This document shows, in pieces, positions 8,799 to 18,297 of a DNA stretch of 29,028 bases. This DNA comes from Brachionus koreanus (Eukaryota > Rotifera > Eurotatoria > Ploima > Brachionidae). The stretch covers positions 1,559,172-1,588,199 of the forward strand of contig PJRA01000323.1 in the NCBI GenBank assembly GCA_016987375.1. The letters run 5' to 3'. Numbering within the stretch: position 1 is the stretch's first letter; each line of letters begins with the position of its first letter. The notes beneath the pieces are model-generated. The model searched no databases and was not told where the DNA came from. It worked only from the letters and a program-made list of their open reading frames with translations. The translations under genes and the position numbers were made by a program.

Positions 8799-11048
8799 AT
8801 GCAATCTATAGAAAAATTAATTTTATTCTATGGTATTGGAATAAGCATTGTTATATGTCAACAAGGAGCGATAAATCTTAAGCGAGATTTGTTCAAAAAT
8901 TACGATCCGCAATCTAGACCAGTTGAAAATTCATCTCAAGTAACTAATGTTTGTACAGGTTTGTATGTGCTTCAAATAGTCGGTTTAAGTGAAAAAAGTC
9001 AGGTAAGAATCGATAAGATACAAAAATCAAAATGTCTTACAAGTATTAATTTTTAGATAATGTCAGTTAATATTCAACTAGTGTTTATCTGGGTAAAATT
9101 GTTTTTTTTCAATGTTTAATTTAAAGATCTTTATAATTAAATCTTGCAGCACTACAGGGATTTATAATGATGCAAATTACAAATTTTTATTTTTGACACA
9201 TCGAATTTATTATCTCTAAATAATACATTTAGAAAATCTTTATCTAATATTATAACTGCCGAATTTAACGGATAATGATTAACTCTATTCTATCCTAATG
9301 TATAATAGGGAGGTGCTCATCTCCTTATCAAGTACCTTTTTGAGAAACAGCCCTGATCTGACATCGATATGATCATCTACACTGAAATTATTTTTTAGGG
9401 GTTTAAACATGTGCTGTTTATTTCAGAGATATTTTGAAGATTTTTCAACCCTCAGGGGGTTCTGAACCCTCGATCTTATGCTTGCATGATTAACACACAA
9501 ACCGTTCAACTATACAGGTTAATTTAAGGGGTACATCTTTAAAACCAATTATTTAATTAAAAAAAGCATTGATAAAAACAAAAGTCATGATTATTTTATT
9601 TTTAAAATAAATTTAAAAAAAATATTTTTTAAAAGGCTTAATTAAATTTAGCAAAATTTTTTATATTAAACAATTTTTAATTTTTTTTTACTAATTAAGA
9701 ATGATTCATTTTTAAAATGGAACCCAAACGATTATGGTAACGTCAGCCAACTTTACGTCAAATCGTCAATGATTTGGACTCCTGATATAATAATAATGGA
9801 TTCCGCAGAAGAAAAATTGTTTCGTGGATACAGAGACAATTATTTGATAATTGTCAATTCAGCCGGAAAAATAAGATGGCATTATCAGACCTTAAGCAAA
9901 AGTTTTTGTGCCATTGACGTAATGAATTTTCCTTTTGATGAGCAAACATGTTCACTAAACCTTCGCTCATCAGCTAGAGACAAAAACATGTTGCGTATTA
10001 TAAAACGAAATGTAAAAGCCAAAGTAATGGAGAACATAAAAACCGAATGGTTCATAATTAACTCATCGGTAGAAGAAACAAGCATTGTTCTGACCAAACA
10101 CTCAAAGAGCATTGAATACACTGTGCTCAAGTTTTCCCTCAAACTACGTCGAGTTACCACCCATTACTTTTTGAAAATAATTTTTCCTTTCACCATAATT
10201 GCTTCAATAACTCTGTTCACCTTTTGGCTTGCACCCGATTCGGGTGAAAAACTAACCTTGGATGTAACCATTTTGCTAAGTCTTGTTTTTTACTTACAAA
10301 TAACTTCGGATTACATTCCAAGAGGCTTTTCGAAAATTCCAATTTTGACTCTATTTACACTGACTAATTTTTCTCTGGTGTTTCTTTCCTGTGTTTTCAC
10401 AGTCATGGTTCTGAGACTCTACTACAAGTCTCCTTCATATCTTTCACCACATCAAAACCAGCTACCTTACAGCTTTCGTCTTCTTTTATTCAGGTATATT
10501 GGACCTTTTCTATGTCTTAAGTTTCATTTCCGCAAAAAAAATGAACTCTACTCGAATAATAGAAATCTAATTAAGATTAAAGATAAAAACAACAAAAAAA
10601 AAGAATTTTGTTTAAAAAAAAATTTTTCTAAATGCGTCATGGATTTTGAGGTAATAACGAATAATGGCACGGAAGAAATTGTTTACCAAAATACCCATCA
10701 ACTTTTAAGCACTCTTAGACTTTTGAATAAGTGTATGAAAATTAATATGAAGAGGGAATTAGAAGATGATAAACAAATAGACGAGTGCATAAAGAGGGAA
10801 AAAGTTAATTTTGAGAGATCTTTGTATTATGAAGAGTGGAAACAAGCAGCATTAGTTCTCGACAGGTATGTTTTATTAAAAAGAAAAAAAAATATATTTA
10901 TTTTTATTTTATAATATTTAGACTGTTTTTTGTGATATTTTTAGTTTGTATGCCAATGACTACAATGATCTTTTTTAGAACAAATTTTTACGATTACATT
11001 ACTTCGACTCGAGACACAAATGGAAATATTCAAAATTTAAATTGTTAG
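8799..11048 (+). CDS. Cys-loop ligand-gated ion channel subunit (nicotinic-receptor-like, non-alpha)
   Basis: Four exons (8799-9002, 9057-9092, 9700-10865, 10922-11048) join in frame to 510 residues. Residues 1-20 form a hydrophobic signal peptide. The ligand-binding domain shows W-NDSFLKWNPNDYG around the exon 2/3 junction, IWTPDIIIMDSA (loop A region) and a canonical Cys loop, C150-AIDVMNFPFDEQT-C164. M1 is at about 235-257 and M2 at 265-285. M3 is at about 293-317, followed by a long Lys/Asn-rich cytoplasmic loop, and M4 is at about 470-488 in the last exon. The M1-M2 linker SGEK carries the glutamate typical of cation-selective members. The vicinal Cys pair of alpha subunits is absent, and the loop B Trp region reads SSARDKN. 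A non-alpha or structural subunit is therefore likely. Ligand unknown. Confidence 0.9.
9300..9533 (-). mobile_element. tRNA-derived SINE candidate in receptor intron 2
   Basis: On the minus strand an A-box-like TAGTTGAACGG (9512-9502) is followed 44 bp later, the tRNA spacing, by a B-box-like GGTTCAGAACC (9468-9458). These are RNA polymerase III promoter elements. The cloverleaf is otherwise degenerate, so this is not a functional tRNA. About 150 bp of less AT-rich, non-tRNA sequence continues downstream on the minus strand towards 9300, as a SINE body would. Boundaries and target duplication were not resolved. It accounts for much of the 607-bp intron 2; the other introns of this gene are 54 and 56 bp. 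Confidence 0.45.
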
Positions 11049-11984
11049 AAACAAATTTTTTAAAGTTTTATTTTTAAACAAATATTTTGTAATACATAAT
11101 ACCAATTTTTCAACAAAATATTTTGTAAATTTTGATAGCCAAAATACATTTAAATTTATTGTAATAACCTTAAAGAGTTAGACAAACTTGAGTGGAAATA
11201 TGCGGTTCGAAAACCAAGATTGACATAATAAAAAAAGGACGTAAAAATACCCAACTCTTTTTTTAATAAGAACATCTTTTTCTATTAAAATAAATATTTA
11301 TTATTTTGCTATGATTCTAATTCAATAAAAAACATATACAAAATTAATAAAAATTAACTATTTATAATAAAATACTTACAAAAAAATAAAAAAAAATTTT
11401 TTGAAATAAAAAATACTTAAAATAAGATATAATTATTTTTTTTTATTATAGATGAGTTATTAAAATTTGTTTTCACAGTACTAATATCTTCTTTTTGACA
11501 TTGGTGTGCTACATTTTGAACGAACTAGGTGATCTTGACCTTCTTGGGATTGAATTTTTTTTTCATATTAAATTTTAAACCAAATGTATCGTCGTTTTAA
11601 AATAAAATTTCTTAGCTTAAAAAAAAAATTTTTGTATTCTCTTATACTAATTTTAAGTTTAATCATATTTTTACGTTATTTATTTTATTTTTTATTCTGT
11701 TCAGATTAAAAAAAAAAAAGAATAAAATTTAAAATAATAAAAAAAAAATAAAATTTTAATTATAAAAAATTACAAATATTTGGTTTTAAATTATCAAATC
11801 AGACAATCATCAATTAAAAAAAGAAGCTCACTCATTAATATAAGCACTAGTTAAAAAAAGTGCTGATTGTTAATTAATTTATTGTCAATCTATAATATTA
11901 GATAATCATCAATTGTAAAAAAAATTTATTCAATAAAAAAGAGTGGTTTAAAGTGTGTTGTGTCAATTGTTAGACAAAAGTAGA
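11049..11984. other. 3' flank of receptor gene and AT-rich spacer
   Basis: AATAAA hexamers at 11289-11294 and 11324-11329 are plausible poly(A) signals for the receptor gene. The rest is A/T-rich. The phrase AATCATCAATT occurs twice about 100 bp apart (near 11806 and 11906). No coding frame was found. Confidence 0.5.
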
Positions 11985-13560
11985 AATGCTATTTTTGTGA
12001 TGAAGAAGGACACAACATAGCGAAATGGCCTGTCAAAAATACACTATGCGAAAAGTGCCATGAGAAAGTGACTAGCAAGATCAATCTCTTAGGAATTTTT
12101 CTGGCTCAATTTCCCCAGATATTGTATTGCTTAATGAAATAAAAATTAACTCGAGTGAATCAAACATTTTCTTAGAGTTCAATAATTATAAATCAATAAC
12201 TAAACCACGCAATAAGCATGGTGGAGGAGTAGCAATTTTAGTAAAGGAAAAATTAGAGTTGGTCCAAGATTTTTCGTATGATGAATTTTCTTCTGAATTA
12301 CTTTTTATCAAAATAAATCCGGGAAAAGATCAATTACATATATTTGCAGTTTATATAATCCACCAAATAAACTTCTAAATTTTAATATATTTGAAAAGAT
12401 AAATAGGAATTGTAAAAATTTTGTTCTCGGGGGTGACTTAAACGCCAAAACAAGACAAATAGGTTGCTAAGGAGAAAACGAAAATTGAATCATTTTAGAA
12501 AGCATTATTAATGAGCTTAATTTTACAGTAATCAATAATAAGTCTCCAACCTTTAACATATTCAATGGGGATTATTTTGAAATTCTTGATTTATTCTTAG
12601 TTTCAACGTCATTAATTGATAAAATGACTGAGTTTAGGGTTCTAAATAGTCAAGATGTGACCAGTGATCATTTTCTTATTGAGACTTGTATATCTTTTGA
12701 CTTCTCAGTTATCCCTGAAACACAACCAAAGAAGCTTAGCTATAAAAAAGCAAATTGGTTTTTATTTCGTGAAATTCTTAAAAACTCAGAATTAAGTTCA
12801 GCATCAATTGAAGAACTAAATGAAGAAATTACTCAAAAAATAAACAGGTCTGATTTTATTTAAAAAAAAAATTGGAAAAATACGCTTTCAAGTAGACCAT
12901 TCTGAAAAAAAATTAATAAGTTTCGATCAAAAAAAGGATCTTGAATTTTTTAATAAAAAAATCAATGCAAATTTGACGTGCCTGTTAGTAATAAAGAGAT
13001 TACCTCAGCATTTATCATTTATCTCTTTAGCTCAAGTCTTAGAGAAAGTAAAATCTCGAATGCATGAAAATCTGCTTACATTAAAATGGCTCTTCAGGTG
13101 GAAGATGAAAATATCTGTTGAAAAGTCTTGCTTCATTGTCTTCACTAAATATAATAAGGAAAATATTGACTTAAACTTAAAGAGATATGAGAATAAAATT
13201 GAGAGTAAAAATGAAATCATGTTCTTAGGGATAAAATTTAATTCAAAATTAACTTTTACCCCAATGTTTGATGAAATAAAACAGCTTTGTAGTTCACTGT
13301 TAAACTTAATAAAAAAAATTGTCAAACCTTTCTATTCGGATCTATAATTGATTACTCTTTTCCGTGTCTGAATTCATTTTCAGAGACAAACAAAAAAAAA
13401 TCAAGTCTTACAAAACTCAACAATTCGTTTTATACTTAAACTAAAATATGATACTCCTTCCAATATTGTGCATCATGAGGCCCTTAATAAACTTAAACTT
13501 TTAACGGTCTCGAATCGACTTTTTAAATTGAGCGAAAGAAATTCATTCTTTTCCATTTTT
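11985..13560 (+). mobile_element. Broken non-LTR retrotransposon (zinc knuckle, endonuclease, RT tail)
   Basis: Pieces lie in the order expected for a LINE. A zinc-knuckle-like KCYFCDEEGHNIAKW lies near 11985-12030 (end of ORF1 or gag-like domain). The APE-type endonuclease starts with SPDIVLLNEIKI (about 12115) and continues with KHGGGVAILVKEKLEL (about 12210-12260), GGDLNAKTRQIG (about 12430) and TSDHFLIE (about 12657). The fingers/palm core of RT, including the catalytic Asp pair, is missing between about 12870 and 13020. The RT thumb region follows with WKMKISVEKSCFIVF and MFLGIKFNSKLTF, then a tail with RFILKLKYDTPSNIVHHEAL and LTVSNRLFKL (to about 13550). Multiple stops and the deletion make it inactive. 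Jockey/I-type affinity is a guess from the tail. Confidence 0.8.
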
Positions 13561-13804
13561 TGTCAAGCGGGTTTTGAATAAGAATATGTCCAATACCAGA
13601 CTCCATTGTGTAATTGCTATTACCTATTTCTTCTTTCTTTCCTGAACTGTTCTATAATTAAAAATTTTACATCTGTCATTACTTAAAATTTGTCAATTTT
13701 AACAGTTTTTTATTTAATATTTTAACTTACTTTACTTTTATCTTATTTTTTATTTAAATATTATATTATTTATCTGATTTATTCACTAGATTCTTTATCA
13801 AGCT

Positions 13805-13873
13805 TACCTTTTCACTAATTTGTACATTTCAATCAAGTCCCCTCTCACTCTTCTTTCAATCAGCTTTGTCAGC
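13805..13873 (-). mobile_element. Short CR1/L2-like LINE fragment
   Basis: A minus-strand frame reads LTKLIERRVRGDLIEMYKLVK up to a TAA. This is the LxxLExRRxRGDLIExYKIL signature found towards the C-terminus of CR1/L2-type ORF2 proteins. Neighbouring sequence is not recognisable. It is opposite in orientation to the LINE ending just before it. Confidence 0.5.
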
Positions 13874-14533
13874 CATTTCGAAAAAAAAATAAAAAAATAG
13901 TCCAAAACGCTCAAAAAACAAATATAAAGCACCTCAGACACCCAAAAACACTATTTAAACACCAAAAAACGTTTACAAAAATATCGTAAAAAACACGCTT
14001 CTTTACGATATTTTTGAAAAATATGTTGAGTTTTTTTTGTTAAATTTTATTATTTTTATTTAATTTTTTATGACTTAATTTGTCTAAATTCTTATCTTTG
14101 CACTTTTTTTAAAACAAAAATAATCTAGCGGTTTTACGCCCGTTTATTCTCTGTTTTTATTTTGTTTAAACGCTCACTTTTAGACAGTGTTTTTTGCCTG
14201 TTTTTGTCCCCTCGGGAAGCTTTATTCAACTCGTTTCTTAACTTTTTTCCAATATTTAATCCTAGATTGTTTTTAAACTTTAAAAAATAACCGAAAAAGT
14301 ACAAACAGTGAAAAGAATAACTGATAAATAATCAGAAAAAATGAATTCTCAAAATTGTCTAAGTAATTTTGCTAATAAATTTACAAATTTAAAATTTTTT
14401 CTTAAGAAAAAGGCAAGTAATAAAACTTAAATAAGATTTAAATTGATTATTTATTTGATTTACCAAAAAATATCAAAAATGAAATGTTTTGTTGAAGGTA
14501 AAAAAATAATTGTAGTTAGTATTTTTTAAATTA
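13874..14533. other. AT-rich spacer with one strong hairpin
   Basis: No coding frame. Arms AAAAATATCGTAAA (13977-13990) and TTTACGATATTTTT (14002-14015) are perfectly complementary over 14 bp around an 11-nt loop. The surroundings (13900-13980) are A/C-rich on the plus strand, unlike the usual A/T runs. Confidence 0.5.
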
Positions 14534-15456
14534 ACGTATTTGCTCGATTTTAGTGACATGTCATTAAAATTATAGTGACATGTCACTATAAATCGGATAG
14601 AGGTTTGAAATACCTATAATGACATGTCATTATAAGCGAAAAAAGAGTAAAATTGCATTTTTTTTCAAAATATTTTACCCCTTATAGTGACATGTCACTT
14701 TATATTTATAAATTTATCTTTATTAAAATAAAACAAATTAAATTAAAAAAAAAAAACNNNNNNNNNNNNNNNNNNNNNNNNNNNNNNNNNNNNNNNNNNN
14801 NNNNNNNNNNNNNNNNNNNNNNNNNNNNNNNNNNNNNNNNNNNNNNNNNNNNNNNNNNNNNNNNNNNNNNNNNNNNNNNNNNNNNNNNNNNNNNNNNNNN
14901 NNNNNNNNNNNNNNNNNNNNNNNNNNNNNNNNNNNNNNNNNNNNNNNNNNNNNNNNNNNNNNNNNNNNNNNNNNNNNNNNNNNNNNNNNNNNNNNNNNNN
15001 NNNNNNNNNNNNNNNNNNNNNNNNNNNNNNNNNNNNNNNNNNNNNNNNNNNNNNNNNNNNNNNNNNNNNNNNNNNNNNNNNNNNNNNNNNNNNNNNNNNN
15101 NNNNNNNNNNNNNNNNNNNNNNNNNNNNNNNNNNNNNNNNNNNNNNNNNNNNNNNNNNNNNNNNNNNNNNNNNNNNNNNNNNNNNNNNNNNNNNNNNNNN
15201 NNNNNNNNNNNNNNNNNNNNNNNNNNNNNNNNNNNNNNNNNNNNNNNNNNNNNNNNNNNNNNNNNNNNNNNNNNNNNNNNNNNNNNNNNNNNNNNNNNNN
15301 NNNNCCAATTAAGTTCTTTTTTCAAATAAATCTGTTTTATTTTAAAAAGACATAAGAATTTATAAATATTTTTCGCTTATAATGACATGTCATTATAGGT
15401 ATTTCAAACCTCTATCCGATTTATAGTGACATGTCACTAAATTCAAGCAAATACGT
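14534..15456. mobile_element. Long inverted repeat (transposon-like) around an assembly gap
   Basis: The left arm (14534-14757) and right arm (15305-15456) are reverse complements right up to the 547-N gap. Both begin ACGTATTTGCT and are flanked by TA, as in TA-inserting elements such as Tc1/mariner. Both carry the shared block AAATCGGATAGAGGTTTGAA. The palindrome TGACATGTCA occurs at 14554, 14576, 14620 and 14688 in the left arm and at 15383 and 15427 in the right. It sits inside 20-bp perfect palindromes such as TATAGTGACATGTCACTATA. The left arm has two extra segments (about 22 and 60 bp), each with one more palindrome. No coding sequence is visible. Any transposase would be in the gap. 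Confidence 0.65.
14758..15304. other. Assembly gap (547 N)
   Basis: Run of unknown bases inside the inverted repeat. Its true length and content are unknown; a long palindrome is a common cause of assembly breaks. Confidence 0.99.
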
Positions 15457-15792
15457 TATTAATTAACTTTAACTTGAATTTATGAAAAATAGTTGAATTT
15501 TTGTTTAATGTGAATTTGAATTTCACATCACCACTCTTTTATTAGTATCAGTATTTTAATGAACATTTTTTTTAGCAAAAACATAGTTCGCTTTTCTTTG
15601 TAGACAAATTTTTTTGCATTTTGAACTTAAAATAACTAAATATTTAAATTTTAGATCAAATTTTTATAATCTAAAATCTTATCCATGTTAAAATTTTACA
15701 TATTTATTAAGGAAAAAATGTGTACGATTTAAAATAATTATGCTCAATATTTTCAAATAAAATGAATGAAATAAAAAAAAAATTATATAAAA
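15457..15792. other. 3' flank of the HIRIP3-like gene
   Basis: A/T-rich, no frame. A minus-strand AATAAA at 15707-15702 lies about 85 bp past the stop of the HIRIP3-like gene and is its likely poly(A) signal. Confidence 0.5.
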
Positions 15793-18297
15793 TTAATCAT
15801 CCGATTCATCAATGTTATTAACAGTCTTTCTCTTTTTTGGTCTATCTTCCGTTTCAGAGTTGTCACTGTCAATTAAATCCTTGATTCTTGACAGACTTTT
15901 TTCAACTTGATTCTCTTGCTCGTCGCTCGATTCCTTGTCTGAATCTTTGCCCACGTCAACTCTTTTCAATCTAACATGAGGAATTTTGGTCGCATTCTCA
16001 GCTGAAATTTTAATCTGATGGCTTCTGGTTGATCTAGTGGCTCTTTGTAAGCCTGTATCTATTATATTATTTACATCTAATTCTGCTATTTCTTTTTCTC
16101 TTTCTCTTTTGGCTTTGAATTTTTTCAATTTAGCAATTGAGAGTGACTGACCTTTGTAACCAGCATCAGTAAATATTTTTTTCAAATAATCATATCTAGC
16201 TTTCTTGCTCTTTAATGCTTCTAGTTCACTATTTTTTACTATTCTCAAGCCTGCAACTCTCAAAAGTTTTCTTAAACGAATTATATTCGTATCAGTCTCA
16301 ATCGAATATGGCTTAGACTTATCAGCTTCTGTTTCCTCTTCTTCATTTTCAGATTTTAGCGATATGGACTCGTCAAGATCATTTTTTTCTTTATCGCTAG
16401 ATGCCGCGCCCTTATCTTCATTTTCACTATTTTCTATCTTAGTCTTTTTTGATTTTGGCGTTTTGACTGTCTCGCTTCGTTTACTTTTGTTCTTATTTTT
16501 TCCATTTTCTTCACTAATATTTTTTTTTTTTGATTTTTTTATTGATTTTTCAGGACTTTTTTTTTCCACATCTTCCCTTTCCGACTCAGATTCATTTATC
16601 TTATTTGCTTTTTCTGATTCAATTTTCATTTTATCATTATCCGATTCATTATCCGATTCATTTTCGGAATTATTTTCTTCTTCTATTTTTCCATCTTTTT
16701 CCGTCTCTTCCTGAATTATTTCTTTTTCTATTTTTTCTTCGCTAACAAATTCACTAGCTCCTTCTTTTTTTCCATTTTCTTTATCACTCTCATGCATTTT
16801 TTCTTTTTGCTCTATATTTACTTGGTCTTGTTCCTCTTCGCTGTCATTTGCACTCTTATTTTCTTCCTTTTGCTCTGTTTCATCGTCGCTTTTATCATTA
16901 AATAATTCTTTTTTTGCCTTTTTTCTAAGAGAAGTCTTGGATTTTTTTTCATCTTGGTCAACAGTATCTTTCTTAGGCTTTCTTCCTTTAGGTGTTTTTG
17001 GTTTTGTCTCACTTTCTGACATTTGCCCATTACTGTTTTTATCATCATCTTTTTTTGGCTTTCGGCCTCTTGGAGTCTTTGGTTTTGATTTAACTTCCAA
17101 ACTTTGTTCTTCTTCACCTTTTTCTTCAATGTTTTCCTTTACTGTCTCATCATTATCTTCAGTCAATGTATTTTTATTTATTTTTTTTCCTCGAGGAGTC
17201 TTGGGCTTTTGTTTTACTTCCACACTTTTTTCCTCATTATTATCCTCTTTTTCTTTATCCATTTCTATATCATCATCTCCACTTTCATTCTCTTTGTCAA
17301 TTTTTTTTTCATTAGTCTTGTTATTTTTTTCTACACCAACTTCTTCTTTTTCTTCATCGCTATTTTTGAACAAATCTTTTTTTGGCTTTCGGCCTCTTGG
17401 AGTCTTTGGTTTTGATTTAACTTCCAAACTTTGTTCTCCTTCACCTTTTTCTTCAATGTTTTCCTTTACTGTCTCATCATTATCTTCAGTCAATGTATTT
17501 TTATTTATTTTTTTTCCTCGAGGAGTCTTGGGCTTTTGTTTCGTTTCTGTTTTTTCCTTTTGCTCATTTGTATCCGAAGCATCTTGTTTTTTTTTTTTTT
17601 TAGAAATTTTTGTTATTTTTTCCTCATCAGCATTTTCATCATCAGATAGAAATATTTTCTTATTTTTTTTTTCTTTATGAGTTTTTACTTCGTTTTTTTC
17701 TTCATCTGATTCATTTTCTAGTTCATTAACTTGTTTTTTTTTTGATTTTTGTGTGCTTGAAATGATGTCAGACTCATTTGATGTCTTTTTTTTTTGTGGA
17801 GTTGTTTGCATACTGTCTTTTTCATTATCTATCTGTTTTTCAGTTTTTTTTGCTTGATTTTCATTTGAATTTTCATCTTTTACTAAATCCTCTGTTTCTT
17901 CCAATTTTTCTTGATCTTGTTCTTCCTGAATAAGAGGTAAATGATTTTCATTCTCTGTCCTGTTTATGTTTTTGCTTTTTTTTGAAGTTTGTTCTTCTTC
18001 CTCCGTAGGTTCTGGTGAGCGAGATCTTTTTTTTGAATTTATCTCATTTTGTTCATTTTCTATAACTTTTAAATTTTCATTTTTTTTCTCTTGATACTCC
18101 AAATACAATTTTACCACCAATTCTTTGACAAATTTAGACTCATCTTTGCTCAAACTTCGTTTTATATCATCAATTAACTTAGTTTTTATGATCTTAAACG
18201 ACAACTGATCTTTATCTTCAGCATTATCGAAGATTATTTTAACTTTAGGCTTTAGAATATTTTCAAAATCAAAGTTCTCCTTATTTTCAGAATCCAT
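15793..18297 (-). CDS. HIRIP3: HIRIP3-like histone chaperone (HIRA-interacting protein 3)
   Basis: This is a single-exon gene of 834 residues. Residues 673-747 match the conserved HIRIP3 C-terminal domain: IRLRKLLRVAGLR, a central KARYDYLKKIFTDAGYKG, then KREREKEIAELDVNNIID. Vertebrate HIRIP3 binds H2A-type histones and HIRA. The N-terminus (about 30-75, SLSKDESKFVKELVVKLYLEYQ) matches the short helical N-terminal region of the family. Between them lie nearly 600 residues of alternating acidic (E/D/S) and basic (K) low complexity, with repeated KPKTPRGRKPKK and KPKTPRGKKINK units. These resemble AT-hook-like or DNA-contacting basic patches and CDK-type TP sites. An internal 168-bp segment is duplicated almost perfectly. 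The C-terminal tail is acidic with an NLS-like RPKKRK. The product should be nuclear and largely disordered. Confidence 0.85.
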   Translation of the reverse strand: MDSENKENFDFENILKPKVKIIFDNAEDKDQLSFKIIKTKLIDDIKRSLSKDESKFVKELVVKLYLEYQEKKNENLKVIENEQNEINSKKRSRSPEPTEEEEQTSKKSKNINRTENENHLPLIQEEQDQEKLEETEDLVKDENSNENQAKKTEKQIDNEKDSMQTTPQKKKTSNESDIISSTQKSKKKQVNELENESDEEKNEVKTHKEKKNKKIFLSDDENADEEKITKISKKKKKQDASDTNEQKEKTETKQKPKTPRGKKINKNTLTEDNDETVKENIEEKGEGEQSLEVKSKPKTPRGRKPKKDLFKNSDEEKEEVGVEKNNKTNEKKIDKENESGDDDIEMDKEKEDNNEEKSVEVKQKPKTPRGKKINKNTLTEDNDETVKENIEEKGEEEQSLEVKSKPKTPRGRKPKKDDDKNSNGQMSESETKPKTPKGRKPKKDTVDQDEKKSKTSLRKKAKKELFNDKSDDETEQKEENKSANDSEEEQDQVNIEQKEKMHESDKENGKKEGASEFVSEEKIEKEIIQEETEKDGKIEEENNSENESDNESDNDKMKIESEKANKINESESEREDVEKKSPEKSIKKSKKKNISEENGKNKNKSKRSETVKTPKSKKTKIENSENEDKGAASSDKEKNDLDESISLKSENEEEETEADKSKPYSIETDTNIIRLRKLLRVAGLRIVKNSELEALKSKKARYDYLKKIFTDAGYKGQSLSIAKLKKFKAKREREKEIAELDVNNIIDTGLQRATRSTRSHQIKISAENATKIPHVRLKRVDVGKDSDKESSDEQENQVEKSLSRIKDLIDSDNSETEDRPKKRKTVNNIDESDD
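17047..17214 (-). repeat. Internal duplication in HIRIP3-like gene, copy 1 (copy 2 at 17374-17541)
   Basis: The two 168-bp blocks are 327 bp (109 codons) apart and differ at a single base, T versus C, which gives Glu versus Gly. Each encodes KPKTPRGKKINKNTLTEDND through KSKPKTPRGRKPKKD. The sequence between the blocks is unrelated, which points to a recent duplication or gene conversion. Confidence 0.9.

Noticed and set aside
9453..9533. Functional tRNA gene on the minus strand
   Set aside because: A- and B-box-like sequences are present, but the anticodon and acceptor stems do not pair in the canonical positions.
9885..10160. 91-codon minus-strand ORF
   Set aside because: Antisense of the receptor ligand-binding domain exon; no homology of its own.
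14653..15325. Open frames spanning the N run
   Set aside because: Artefacts of unknown bases; no real codons support them.
14554..15436. TGACATGTCA copies as p53-family response elements
   Set aside because: The core resembles a p53 half-site, but the outer bases break RRRCWWGYYY and the copies sit within a transposon-like inverted repeat.
14554..15436. TGACATGTCA copies as a CRISPR-like array
   Set aside because: Spacing is irregular, repeats are only 10-20 bp, and the context is a eukaryotic inverted repeat.
16205..17680. Several Ser/Phe-rich plus-strand ORFs
   Set aside because: They are antisense shadows of the HIRIP3-like gene; their composition mirrors its Lys/Glu codons.
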